A program made the translations under genes and the position numbers. A stretch of DNA of 13,725 nucleotides. It comes from Muribaculaceae bacterium (lineage in GTDB: Bacteria; Bacteroidota; Bacteroidia; Bacteroidales; Muribaculaceae). Numbering within the stretch: the stretch's first letter is position 1; every line of letters begins with the position of its first letter. The stretch spans positions 1 through 13,725 of the forward strand of contig CADFRV010000038.1 in NCBI GenBank assembly GCA_902836725.1. Reading direction: 5' to 3'. Positions 1-7,312 of the stretch are shown piece after piece. The notes beneath the pieces are model-generated. The model saw nothing but the letters and a program-made list of their open reading frames with translations. It was not told the origin of the DNA and did no database searches.

Positions 1-2278
1 AAGGTGAATCTTCCGTAAGAAGATACGACGCGCCGAAAGCCTCTTCGGCCTGTTGAGGATCCGATACATATCCTTCTGTCTGCGCGGGAGCCACAAAACC
101 GGGAGTATTGCTCTCGGTAAGGACCATGTGGTTCACATCATCCCCGTCAGTGAATTTCTTGCTTTCACTCTCTATTGCGGAATATTTCGATACCACTGAT
201 CCTCCTCCGTTCACATTGGTGTTCTGTCCGTAACTGCTCCGCTTGCCGTTTCCGGTGTTTTTGTAAGCGATAGTGTTATACAGATTCAGATTCGAAGTAT
301 CGAGGCCGAGACCGAATGCCCCGCCCGGGCCATCTGATTTGTTGTTGGCGAAAGTACTGTTGATCACATTTGCCGTAACACCGCCGCCGACCTGTATGCC
401 GCCGCCGTTTCCGCTTGATGTGTTGTTCACGAACAGACAGTTCTCAATAGTCACACTTCCTGCATGGCAATGTATCGCGGCACCGTTCTTTTTATTCTGT
501 GTACGGTTGTTGCGGAACACGCAGTTGCGTACCACAGCGCCGTTTGTCAGGATTGCACCGCCGCCGTTGCCATTGCCGTTTGCATTCGGCTGGTTTATGC
601 CGTTCTGCACTACCACACCGTCAATCACAGTGCTTACCGTGGCGTCAAGATTGCTGTTTCTGAACGGCGATACCGTCCCCCCGCCATCTATTATGGTGAG
701 GTTCTCCGACCAGTCGCGTTCACCGAGCTTCTTTTCAGTGCCTGCGAATCCTCCGTAGAATTTAAGATTGTCGGCATTTATGGATGATGACACCTCATAC
801 ACACCTTTTTTAAGCCACAGCTGCGAGCCTGACACATCATGACCGAGTGCAATAGCATTCTCTATAGTAGTGGCATTCTCCCAGCTCGAACCGTCTGCAG
901 CCGCATCACCGTCGGGCGATACATATATCACATGGTCGGCATATTGGCGATACGCTTCGTTGAACCAGTCTATAGCGGCTTTTTTCAAGCGTTCCGTAAT
1001 CGCCGGATTCTCGAAGGCCACATTATGCTGCTCATTATAATCGGTCGCCATATTGTAAAGTTCCGTGTTGGAACCATCGGCATTCACGAGAAGTTTCCAG
1101 TCACCTTCGCGCACACCGATGTGGGGGCTAATACGGTCACCCTTGGTCTTTCCGAACTCCCAGAAAAGCGGTGTCTGACGTTCTGCCGTGGAATTGCCGA
1201 GCAGCACCTCGCTCATGTCCTTGCCGTCAAGAGGATATTTTGTGGGCACATCCACCCCGGCAATCGAGCATAGCGACGGGAAAAGGTCTACCATGCACAC
1301 CACAGACGTTGTATTCACTTGCGAGGCATCGATCACACCGGGCCATCTGATTATGAAAGGCATGCGTATGCCGCCCTCATAGAGTGTGCCTTTTTGTCCG
1401 CGGAAAGAGTTGGTTCTGTGTCCGTCGAAAGCCGGTGCCGGACCGTTGTCGCCGGTAAATATCACTATAGTGTTGTCATCTATGCCGAGATCCTTAAGTC
1501 CCTGCATGAATCGCCCTATCTGCCTGTCGAGTTCAGCCAGCACGATAGCAAACGATGCAGATGATTCTCTCTGTGAAGCCTCGTCGTTTTCATAAACCCA
1601 CGGTGTATGCACATCGTCAGGCCATAGATTCACAAAACATGGCTCACCTTTGTGGCGCGACAGGAAATCAAGTGTCCGGTCTACGAAATATGCTGTGCGG
1701 TCCCACCTTTTCACTTCATCCGTAGCCGCCCATATCCAGTTGCTCGATGTGAGTTTGGGATCTGGATCTGGACTTTCCCATGTCGAGGAATACTCGTCGA
1801 ATCCGTATTTCGGTATGGCCGGGGCGTTTTTCACGTCTCGTCCTCCACCCATATGCCATTTTCCGAAATGACCGGTAACATAGCCACCCTCCTTCAGGGC
1901 ACGCGCCATCGACGGCGCATCGGAGTCAAGGAAATCATTCTGCTCATTGCGTGCATTTCCGGCTCTTTCCTGCAGGAATGTGTTTATACCCCAACGTGTA
2001 GGATACATTCCGGTAGTTAGCCCCACACGCGAAGGGGAACTGATCGGACACGACGTATAAAACTGCCTCAGGCTCAATCCCTCCTCCGCCATTTTGTCAA
2101 TATTCGGAGTTGGAGCATAATCGCCTCCGAAACACCACGGGTCCGAGTATCCCATGTCATCGATGTTGATAATCACTATGTTCGGTTTGTCTGCCTGTGA
2201 TTTCTGTGCCTGCGCGACACCAGGTATCAGCGCCACTGCCGACAGCAACAGTGGCTTGGAGCCCACTTTCTTTTTCAT
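1..2278 (-). CDS. Secreted Ser-type sulfatase (S1 family) with C-terminal parallel beta-helix, 3' end outside window
   Basis: Sulfatases of the S1 family remove sulfate esters, usually from glycans, in the periplasm or at the cell surface. The reading frame is open from the ATG at 2278 to base 1 (759 codons, no stop seen). Residues 1-24 form a signal peptide ending AQA. The sulfatase domain spans about 32-445: metal-binding D40-D41, maturation motif S80-S-P-S-R84 (the formylglycine precursor is Ser80, so an anaerobic anSME-type maturase is expected), G-K140-W-H142, and D277-N278-G. After about residue 452 the protein changes to a Gly/Asn-rich pattern (DGSSWENA, then repeats such as GGGAI, NCVFRNN and GGGIQV) typical of right-handed parallel beta-helices of the polymorphic or choice-of-anchor type. 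The helix probably binds glycan or places the enzyme at the surface. Substrate cannot be read from the sequence. The sulfatase call is firm; the helix role is inferred. Confidence 0.93.
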   Translation of the reverse strand, partial: MKKKVGSKPLLLSAVALIPGVAQAQKSQADKPNIVIINIDDMGYSDPWCFGGDYAPTPNIDKMAEEGLSLRQFYTSCPISSPSRVGLTTGMYPTRWGINTFLQERAGNARNEQNDFLDSDAPSMARALKEGGYVTGHFGKWHMGGGRDVKNAPAIPKYGFDEYSSTWESPDPDPKLTSSNWIWAATDEVKRWDRTAYFVDRTLDFLSRHKGEPCFVNLWPDDVHTPWVYENDEASQRESSASFAIVLAELDRQIGRFMQGLKDLGIDDNTIVIFTGDNGPAPAFDGHRTNSFRGQKGTLYEGGIRMPFIIRWPGVIDASQVNTTSVVCMVDLFPSLCSIAGVDVPTKYPLDGKDMSEVLLGNSTAERQTPLFWEFGKTKGDRISPHIGVREGDWKLLVNADGSNTELYNMATDYNEQHNVAFENPAITERLKKAAIDWFNEAYRQYADHVIYVSPDGDAAADGSSWENATTIENAIALGHDVSGSQLWLKKGVYEVSSSINADNLKFYGGFAGTEKKLGERDWSENLTIIDGGGTVSPFRNSNLDATVSTVIDGVVVQNGINQPNANGNGNGGGAILTNGAVVRNCVFRNNRTQNKKNGAAIHCHAGSVTIENCLFVNNTSSGNGGGIQVGGGVTANVINSTFANNKSDGPGGAFGLGLDTSNLNLYNTIAYKNTGNGKRSSYGQNTNVNGGGSVVSKYSAIESESKKFTDGDDVNHMVLTESNTPGFVAPAQTEGYVSDPQQAEEAFGASYLLTEDSP

Positions 2279-2320
2279 GGTTATGAGTATTTATTAGACT
2301 GTTGGATAAAATTAGGTGTA

Positions 2321-2352
2321 CAAATTTAACATTTAATATATTTCCATCCAAA
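2321..2352 (-). promoter_or_regulatory. Bacteroidota-type promoter (-33 TTTG, -7 TAnnTTTG) for the sulfatase gene
   Basis: On the minus strand a perfect -7 box TAAATTTG (2328-2321) lies 20 bp downstream of a -33 TTTG (2352-2349). This matches the Bacteroidota primary sigma consensus in both boxes and spacing. Transcription should begin near 2314, giving a leader of about 36 nt before the ATG at 2278. It is the only site in the window where both boxes are clear. Confidence 0.6.
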
Positions 2353-2446
2353 CACAATCTGCACATCCCATCTGTGCGCAGTCTATATTTCCGCATACCT
2401 GATGGTTTTCAATGAACCAACAGTGAGGCATGACCGTTAAAAATAT

Positions 2447-2938
2447 GTGAAAGATCAAGAACTGAATATCAGAATTGCCAAGATCCGGGAGCTGAGCGAC
2501 CGGAACAGCATAAACCGTTGGGAACTCATGAGATATGACGGTTCCGGCATTACCGTTACTATCCAATCCGGTTTTCACGACCGTCCCGCGCGCCACTGTG
2601 TGTCGCTTGTCATAGGCACAAACTATAACTATATGCGCGGACAGATGCGCCATAACCTGCTGTCGTTCAGCATCGAGGTATTTTTCGACATAGAACCTTT
2701 CAGGGATCTTGACGCCAACGAAACCGGAGATATCGAATTACCTCCCAGAATTATGACCATCATGTATGGCGTAGCCGTCGGTGCATTGCGTGGGATACTC
2801 GCACAGAAACTGGAGAATACATTCCTGCGGGACTATCCCCTCCCACTGGTAAACATCTCCGATCTGGTAAGCCGTCACATATATGGCACACCTCCCCCCG
2901 ATCATACAGTGCCTTTTGTAGATCTCAGATACAACTGA
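2447..2938 (+). CDS. Small conserved-type protein, possible SecB-like fold
   Basis: The 163-residue protein has no signal peptide and no membrane segment, so it is probably cytoplasmic. It starts with GTG at 2447; an in-frame TAA at 2438 excludes a longer form. The alternating polar/hydrophobic strands, and the C-terminal part (TIMYGVAVGALRGILAQ, about 105-121, then YPLPLVNISDLV), recall the beta-sheet plus long helix of SecB and SecB-like chaperones, where a helix is followed by a Pro-rich hydrophobic strand. This is a pattern impression, not a recognised motif. It is followed by a 35-bp dyad and then two exported DUF3108-type proteins on the same strand, which would suit an export or folding helper, but co-transcription across the dyad is uncertain. 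Otherwise it is an uncharacterised protein. Confidence 0.7.
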   Translation: MKDQELNIRIAKIRELSDRNSINRWELMRYDGSGITVTIQSGFHDRPARHCVSLVIGTNYNYMRGQMRHNLLSFSIEVFFDIEPFRDLDANETGDIELPPRIMTIMYGVAVGALRGILAQKLENTFLRDYPLPLVNISDLVSRHIYGTPPPDHTVPFVDLRYN

Positions 2939-2939
2939 T

Positions 2940-2974
2940 AAGTAACTGGTCAAAATTATTTTGAACTGTTACTT
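2940..2974. repeat. 35-bp near-perfect inverted repeat
   Basis: One base after the preceding stop codon (2936-2938), the outer arms AAGTAAC (2940-2946) and GTTACTT (2968-2974) and the inner arms TCAAAAT (2950-2956) and ATTTTGA (2958-2964) share one centre of symmetry at 2957. Of the 17 opposed pairs, only two mismatch. There is no GC-rich stem and no T-tract directly after it on the plus strand, so it is not a standard intrinsic terminator. It could be an operator for a dimeric regulator, an mRNA 3'-end hairpin, or both. It lies 32 bp before the next start codon at 3007. Confidence 0.6.
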
Positions 2975-3006
2975 AAAAATAACCGAACGATTTAGCACAG
3001 ACTAAA

Positions 3007-3725
3007 ATGAAAAAATCATTCATATTGTTGCTTACGGCGCTACTCACAGCCATCCCCGGTGCTAACGCATGGACTGTACCTGACGAAGAACTGCACTACA
3101 GCGTGCGATTCAAATGGGGATAGATGCCTATGTCGGTATCGCGAAAGTCAGCACATGCAATATCCCCGGTACAGGGACTTTTACAGCGACACTCTCAGGA
3201 AAATCAATTGATCTCTTCGGTCATTATTATGAAGCGCAAGACACTATTGTCGGTTCCATAATGTCTGATGCGGTGCAACTCAATTCCACACAGAATATCA
3301 GTCATGAACAAGGAATTTTCAACATTGAGACCATCCAGGGCAATACCGTCCACTCGCATGTAAGCGACTACGGATCCGGTCTGACGACAGACCTCCTGGG
3401 CGTTTTCTACTATATGCGCCAAATCGATTACGAAAAGTATCAGGCCGGACAGCATTTTCACATTGGCATAACTGAAAGCGACCAGGTGGAGGCGCTTGAC
3501 ATTTCATACCTCGGCAAGGAAACACTGGAGACATCGGGAGAGACCTTCCATATCACGCTTACATTCACGTCGCGCCAGAGCGGCAAATCCGACAGCATGG
3601 AAGTCTGGATCGCTACAGGCGCCGACCGCACACCTCTCCTGATAAAAGGAACCCTTTCCGTAGGGCACATGGAATGCCGTTATCTGAGTGCCGGGACACT
3701 CGGTTCCATGCCGTCATATCAATGA
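3007..3725 (+). pseudogene. Secreted DUF3108-type protein, broken by a single-base frameshift
   Basis: From ATG 3007 the frame encodes a signal peptide and mature start (MKKSFILLLTALLTAIPGANA, then WTVPDEELHYSVRFKWG) and stops at TAG 3121-3123. The homologous continuation (GIDAYVGIAKVST...) runs in the -1 frame to the stop at 3723-3725. Adding one base around 3117-3121 restores a protein of about 239 residues that aligns along its length with the next gene: W-x-VP, KWG, ISHE, SGLT-D-L-FYYMR-I, ITFTF and TDR-PLL. The break is therefore a one-base loss next to a G4 run (3116-3119), either a real mutation or an assembly error. No slippery heptamer is evident, so programmed frameshifting is unlikely. 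An internal ATG at 3114 could give a signal-less product. The DUF3108 label rests on overall likeness. Confidence 0.8.
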
Positions 3726-3765
3726 CCAGGTTAAACCATCGCATCCCGCAAGTGTCTAATGTGAC

Positions 3766-4551
3766 ATGAAACTGACAAGACTAATCGCATCCGCGCTGTT
3801 GGCATTATCGCTGACAGCGGCAGCCTCCGGAAATGAATGGAACGTCCCCAAGGAGCGTATCACATACGACGTGATGTACAAATGGGGACTTATCAACAAA
3901 AAAGCCGGATCTGCCGTCATAACCACATATCCCGAGGCGTCGGAGAAAGAATTCCGTGCCCATCTCAGCGCGGCCTCAGCTCCCTGGGCCGACAAATTTT
4001 TCATGGTCCGCGACACTCTGAAGGGGATGATCGACAAAAAGACTTTCAACCCGTCATATTATGAGAAGATCTCGCATGAAGGGGGAGCCTACGACCACGA
4101 CATTCTGCATTACAAACGTCAGGCCGATTCCGTGACCGCGCATGCGCAGATGTGGCGCAAGCGTAAAAAAGAGACCGAGATACGCCGCCTCGACGACCTC
4201 ACCCACACTGCCAGCGGCCTGACTATGGATATGCTTTCGGCATTCTATTACATGCGCCGCATACCTTACGGCACGATGAAAAAAGGGGAATCGGTGACAC
4301 TGAATGTCTTTTCCGGCAAGAAAAAAGAGCGTCTCACGATCCACTATCAAGGGAAAGAAGATGTGGAGATCGACAAGAAGAAATACCCGAGCTACCACAT
4401 CACCTTCACTTTTACCACCGCCGGCGGCAAGACAAGCTCCGACAATATGGACGCATGGATATCCTCGGGCACAGACCGCATACCGCTGCTGCTCGAAGGG
4501 AAACTGCCTGTAGGAAAAGTCCGCGCCATATACTCCGGCGAACTGAAATAA
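3766..4551 (+). CDS. Secreted DUF3108-domain protein
   Basis: The 261-residue protein has a signal peptide (about 1-21, ending TAAASG) followed by a beta-rich domain that begins WNVPKERITYDVMYKWG and contains SGLTMDMLSAFYYMRRI and ISSGTDRIPLLLEGKLPVG. This layout, with a Trp-Gly turn, a central T-x-D-x-L/FYYMR segment and a C-terminal TD-x-IP-LLxG strand, is that of the DUF3108 family found in Bacteroidota and Proteobacteria periplasms. The family's role is unknown. It lies 40 nt after the frameshifted paralog, with no terminator seen between them, so the pair looks like a tandem duplication transcribed together. This copy is intact and may cover for the broken one. The family name is moderately sure; no function is claimed. 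Confidence 0.85.
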   Translation: MKLTRLIASALLALSLTAAASGNEWNVPKERITYDVMYKWGLINKKAGSAVITTYPEASEKEFRAHLSAASAPWADKFFMVRDTLKGMIDKKTFNPSYYEKISHEGGAYDHDILHYKRQADSVTAHAQMWRKRKKETEIRRLDDLTHTASGLTMDMLSAFYYMRRIPYGTMKKGESVTLNVFSGKKKERLTIHYQGKEDVEIDKKKYPSYHITFTFTTAGGKTSSDNMDAWISSGTDRIPLLLEGKLPVGKVRAIYSGELK

Positions 4552-4556
4552 AATGC

Positions 4557-4564
4557 TATCTTTG
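4557..4564 (+). promoter_or_regulatory. Candidate -7 box (TATCTTTG) before the GH43-like gene
   Basis: TATCTTTG matches the Bacteroidota -7 consensus TAnnTTTG and is the same octamer found before bioA. It begins just after the DUF3108 stop codon and predicts transcription from about 4570, a leader of about 24 nt. No clear -33 TTTG lies 19-21 bp upstream, so the site is only moderately supported. It suggests the glycosidase can be expressed separately from the DUF3108 pair. Confidence 0.45.
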
Positions 4565-4593
4565 CGGCAAATTTCCAAAATACTCAGTAATAT

Positions 4594-5607
4594 ATGAAAA
4601 AACTATTTGCCGCTATTGCCGCCATATTATGCGGTGCATCTCTCCTCAATGCCGCCGAAGCGCCAGCGCCTCTTTACCGTGATCCTGTCACAGACGGAGC
4701 CGCCGATCCATGCCTGGTATTCAACAGGGATACCAAAGAGTGGTGGATGCTCTACACACAACGCCGCGCCAACTGCGAGACAGCAGACGTGGCATACTGC
4801 TATGGAAATCCTATCGGGGTGGCATCCAGCGACGACGGAGGAGCCACATGGGTTTACCGCGGCACACTTGATCTTGATTTCGAGCCTGGCCACAATACAT
4901 TCTGGGCACCGGATGTGGTATGGCACGACGGCAAATACCACATGTTCGTCTCATATATAAAGGGGGTGAGAAACCACTGGGGAGGACAGGCTGTAATGAT
5001 GCACTACACCAGCCCCGATCTGTGGAAATGGACTTTCGAAGGTCCCGCTGTCCTTCCCAAAGAAAATGTGATAGACGCCACCCTGCTGCAGAAACCAGAC
5101 GGCGAGTGGCGCATGTGGTACAAATGGGACAGCAAATCATATTACGCAGACAGCAAGGATCTGCACACATGGAGAGGACCCGACGACCATCCCGCGCTCG
5201 CGGAAAAACCACATGAGGGAGCCAAAGCCTTCCGCTTCAAAGACAAGTACTGGATTATAGTAGACGAATGGGCCGGAATGGGAGTGTATTCCTCCGACGA
5301 TCTCGAGCACTGGACACGTCAGCCCCAAAGAATACTCGACACCCCCTCCTCGCGTGCTGACGACCGTCCTTCGGGAGCACACGGCGATGTGGTGGTAACC
5401 GGAGACAGGGCATACGTATTCTATTTCACACATCCGAGACGCGAGGCACATACACGCGACCACAAGAACGAGATCGGGAATATCCCCTACGAATTGCGCA
5501 GATCGTCAATACAGGTCGCCGAACTGGAACTTACCCCCGAGGGTATTCTCACGACCAAGGACCGCAACCTGCCTGTAGACATAGCGCTCCCCCGCTCCAT
5601 TGACTGA
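4594..5607 (+). CDS. Secreted GH43-like glycoside hydrolase (five-bladed beta-propeller)
   Basis: The 337-residue protein has a signal peptide (1-20, ending LLNA) followed by a single beta-propeller domain of the GH43/GH32 type, which normally cleaves terminal arabinose, xylose, fructose or related sugars from glycans. Repeated blade motifs are visible: GVASSDDGGATW (about 75-86), TSPDLWKW, DSKDLHTW and SSDDLEHW. Candidate catalytic residues by GH43 logic are Asp38 in ADPCL (general base), Asp161 in VIDATLL (pKa modulator) and Glu208 in HEGAKAF (general acid); FWAPDVVW (103-110) is a typical blade segment. The length fits a single-domain enzyme with no carbohydrate-binding module. It stands beside no SusC/SusD genes. 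GH117 or another clan F/J family is possible; the substrate is not readable. It converges with thymidine kinase across a shared terminator. Confidence 0.85.
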   Translation: MKKLFAAIAAILCGASLLNAAEAPAPLYRDPVTDGAADPCLVFNRDTKEWWMLYTQRRANCETADVAYCYGNPIGVASSDDGGATWVYRGTLDLDFEPGHNTFWAPDVVWHDGKYHMFVSYIKGVRNHWGGQAVMMHYTSPDLWKWTFEGPAVLPKENVIDATLLQKPDGEWRMWYKWDSKSYYADSKDLHTWRGPDDHPALAEKPHEGAKAFRFKDKYWIIVDEWAGMGVYSSDDLEHWTRQPQRILDTPSSRADDRPSGAHGDVVVTGDRAYVFYFTHPRREAHTRDHKNEIGNIPYELRRSSIQVAELELTPEGILTTKDRNLPVDIALPRSID

Positions 5608-5615
5608 ACCGACTG

Positions 5616-5655
5616 AAAAAGACTACCCGGCACACCTTGTGTCAGCAGTCTTTTT
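5616..5655. terminator. Probable bidirectional intrinsic terminator
   Basis: AAAAAGACT (5616-5624) and AGTCTTTTT (5647-5655) form a 9-bp stem flanking a 22-nt loop that contains a small inner stem ACAC/GTGT (5632-5635 and 5639-5642). Because the arms begin with A5 and end with T5, either strand's transcript would end in a U-run. It sits between the convergent glycosidase (stop at 5607) and thymidine kinase (stop at 5642); the right arm lies inside the last codons of thymidine kinase. The stem is only modestly GC-rich. Confidence 0.65.
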
Positions 5656-6376
5656 CCTTCTCTATCTCTGCCAGAAGATCGGGGAACGGCAGACTGTGGC
5701 GTGTGGTCTGCTCAATGCGCTTGTTTCTCCAGCACTTGCGGCATACTGCGATGTAGCGCTCGTCTCCGCCGATCTCCACCTGCGCGCCTTCGGTAAGAAT
5801 ATCGCCGTTGGCATCGATACGCGCGTTCACTATAGTCTTGTGACCGCACGTGCAGGTTGATTTGATCTCGTCGATCGTATCTGCGATCTCAAAAAGGCGC
5901 TTGGATCCCTCGAACAGATTGGTTTTGAAGTCAGTGCGCAGTCCGTAGCATATCACATTGCTTCCGAAATCATCTACCACCCGCGAGAGCTGGTCTACCT
6001 GCGATGCCGTCAGAAACTGGGCTTCATCCACAAGAAACCATTCCACCACGGCATTGATGCTTTTGAAATACTCTTTTGCAAACTGGTAGAGGTCTGTCTC
6101 AGGATAGATCCATCTGCATTCACGCTCTATTCCGATACGCGATTTTATGACATTCTTGTTGTCGCGGGTGTCTATCACAGGTTTCATACAGAGGTAGCGC
6201 ATGCCGCGCTCCTCGAAATTATAGGCTGTAGTGAGCAGGAGCGCGGTTTTGGCCGAGCCCATGGTGCCATATCTGAAATATAATTTGCCTTTTCGGTTCA
6301 AGGTTTGATGATGTTTTACGGTTTCTGTCCGTAAAGTTAGCCAAACTTTCTTGAATCGGGCACCTGCGGGCGACAT
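5642..6376 (-). CDS. tdk: Thymidine kinase (type II)
   Basis: It phosphorylates thymidine to dTMP with ATP in the nucleotide salvage pathway and is cytoplasmic. The family pattern is clear: a Walker A loop G-T-M-G-S-A-K-T at about 37-44 in the longest form, a Walker B/active-site V-D-E-A-Q-F near 117, and two zinc-binding Cys pairs (CTC-G and CRKC) in the C-terminal part. The usual family N-terminus begins only a few residues before KLYFRYG. The 36-residue leader from the ATG at 6376 is therefore probably too long: a TTG at 6301-6299 would give a normal start, and a near-consensus -7 box (TAACTTTA) lies between the two. The ATG is kept as the coordinate only because it is the standard start codon. 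It follows the transporter by 12 nt and shares a terminator with the glycosidase. Confidence 0.93.
   Translation of the reverse strand: MSPAGARFKKVWLTLRTETVKHHQTLNRKGKLYFRYGTMGSAKTALLLTTAYNFEERGMRYLCMKPVIDTRDNKNVIKSRIGIERECRWIYPETDLYQFAKEYFKSINAVVEWFLVDEAQFLTASQVDQLSRVVDDFGSNVICYGLRTDFKTNLFEGSKRLFEIADTIDEIKSTCTCGHKTIVNARIDANGDILTEGAQVEIGGDERYIAVCRKCWRNKRIEQTTRHSLPFPDLLAEIEKEKDC
6332..6339 (-). promoter_or_regulatory. Weak candidate -7 box (TAACTTTA) inside the annotated tdk 5' end
   Basis: Read on the minus strand, TAACTTTA differs from TAnnTTTG in one base and would start transcription near 6325, about 24 nt before the alternative TTG start at 6301. This leader length resembles that predicted for bioA and the GH43-like gene. 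No -33 TTTG is found at the right spacing, so this is weak support, useful mainly for judging the start codon. Confidence 0.22.
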
Positions 6377-6388
6377 TATTTATCGACA

Positions 6389-7312
6389 TCATTTGCCGGT
6401 GAGGGGCTTGGCGTTCTCGCGGCTTTCAGAGATCTCCACGAAATATACCGAGAATACTATAAGCACCATTGCAAGCATCTGCCACCAGTCAAAATGATCC
6501 TGGCCAAGCACATAGCTCACAAGAGCCGCAACCACCAGAATAAGATAGCCGTAAAGTGCCACCACAGTCGCCGAAAGATTCCGCAGCCCTATGGCTATGA
6601 GAAAATAGCTCACCGTCGTAGGAAATATCAGCACAAAAAGCAACACGAGCATCGGTGTAGAAAACAGATGCTGGCTCAATACCGGAGCGTCCCATCCCGT
6701 AAAACATATCATCACCAGAGAGGAGCACATCCCTCCGAAGAATGTCCATTTTGTCACCGTCACCATATCGGTGCGGGCAAGCATCTGTTTCTCGAATACA
6801 AGGTATAACGAATACAGCACAGAGGAAAACAGACAGAACATGTTGCCGCGGAACGGATCTGAAGCCACATCGGAACTTTTCTGGGTCAGAATAATCACAA
6901 GCGCTCCTGAAAGCCCCAGCAATATACCCGCGATCTTCCTTCCCGTGACACGCTCATGTAGGAATATGACACAGATTGTGAAAACCCATATAGGCTGCAT
7001 GCTGATGAAAATTGACGAAGAGATCGGAGTAGTGTATGTAAGCCCTTCGAGAAGAAAAAACATATATCCGAAAACGCATATGGCGCCGAGAGCGAACATA
7101 CCAAGCTTCTGACGCGCTGATGTAGCGATCGCACTGCGGCGCGTGAATACTCCCGTCACCCAGAAACTTACACAACCGAACACCAGGCGCAATACAACGC
7201 CTGAATAAGCCGACATCCACGCGGGAAGGAGATAACGCAGCGCGTTCTCATTCAACCCCGAGAATATCTTTGAGATTGTCATGGCAATATTGCCTTTTGC
7301 ACTTCCTTTCAT
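6389..7312 (-). CDS. DMT-superfamily (EamA) transporter
   Basis: The 307-residue inner-membrane protein has about ten hydrophobic segments arranged as two EamA repeats (about 8-137 and 150-285). The family-typical FLHERVTGRKIAGILLGLSG lies at the end of the first repeat, and a conserved Pro-containing helix near LIFPTTVSYF lies in the second. EamA proteins carry metabolites, amino acids or vitamins, and substrate cannot be told from sequence alone. ATG 7312 is preferred because MKGSAKGNIAMTIS is a normal family start; the longer form from GTG 7357 adds 15 residues with no conserved features. The gene is divergent from bioA across about 200 bp and lies 12 nt before thymidine kinase, so it may be co-transcribed with tdk. 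A biotin-related substrate is possible (E. coli YigM is an EamA biotin transporter) but is inference from position. Confidence 0.88.
   Translation of the reverse strand: MKGSAKGNIAMTISKIFSGLNENALRYLLPAWMSAYSGVVLRLVFGCVSFWVTGVFTRRSAIATSARQKLGMFALGAICVFGYMFFLLEGLTYTTPISSSIFISMQPIWVFTICVIFLHERVTGRKIAGILLGLSGALVIILTQKSSDVASDPFRGNMFCLFSSVLYSLYLVFEKQMLARTDMVTVTKWTFFGGMCSSLVMICFTGWDAPVLSQHLFSTPMLVLLFVLIFPTTVSYFLIAIGLRNLSATVVALYGYLILVVAALVSYVLGQDHFDWWQMLAMVLIVFSVYFVEISESRENAKPLTGK

Noticed and set aside
273..2020. Plus-strand open frames between 273 and 2020
   Set aside because: They are antisense to an uninterrupted, motif-rich sulfatase frame and have no domain signal of their own.
2359..2381. Small hairpin GCACA/TGTGC in the divergent sulfatase intergenic region
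   Set aside because: Only a 5-bp stem with a 7-nt loop, no T-run in the right place and no conservation evidence.
2384..2391. TATATTTC as a -7 box for the SecB-like gene (also at 2337-2344)
   Set aside because: The last base of the consensus is wrong at both sites and no -33 box is present.
3112..3123. Programmed -1 frameshifting to rescue the first DUF3108-type gene
   Set aside because: The sequence around the break is not a slippery heptamer and no clear downstream stimulator is visible.
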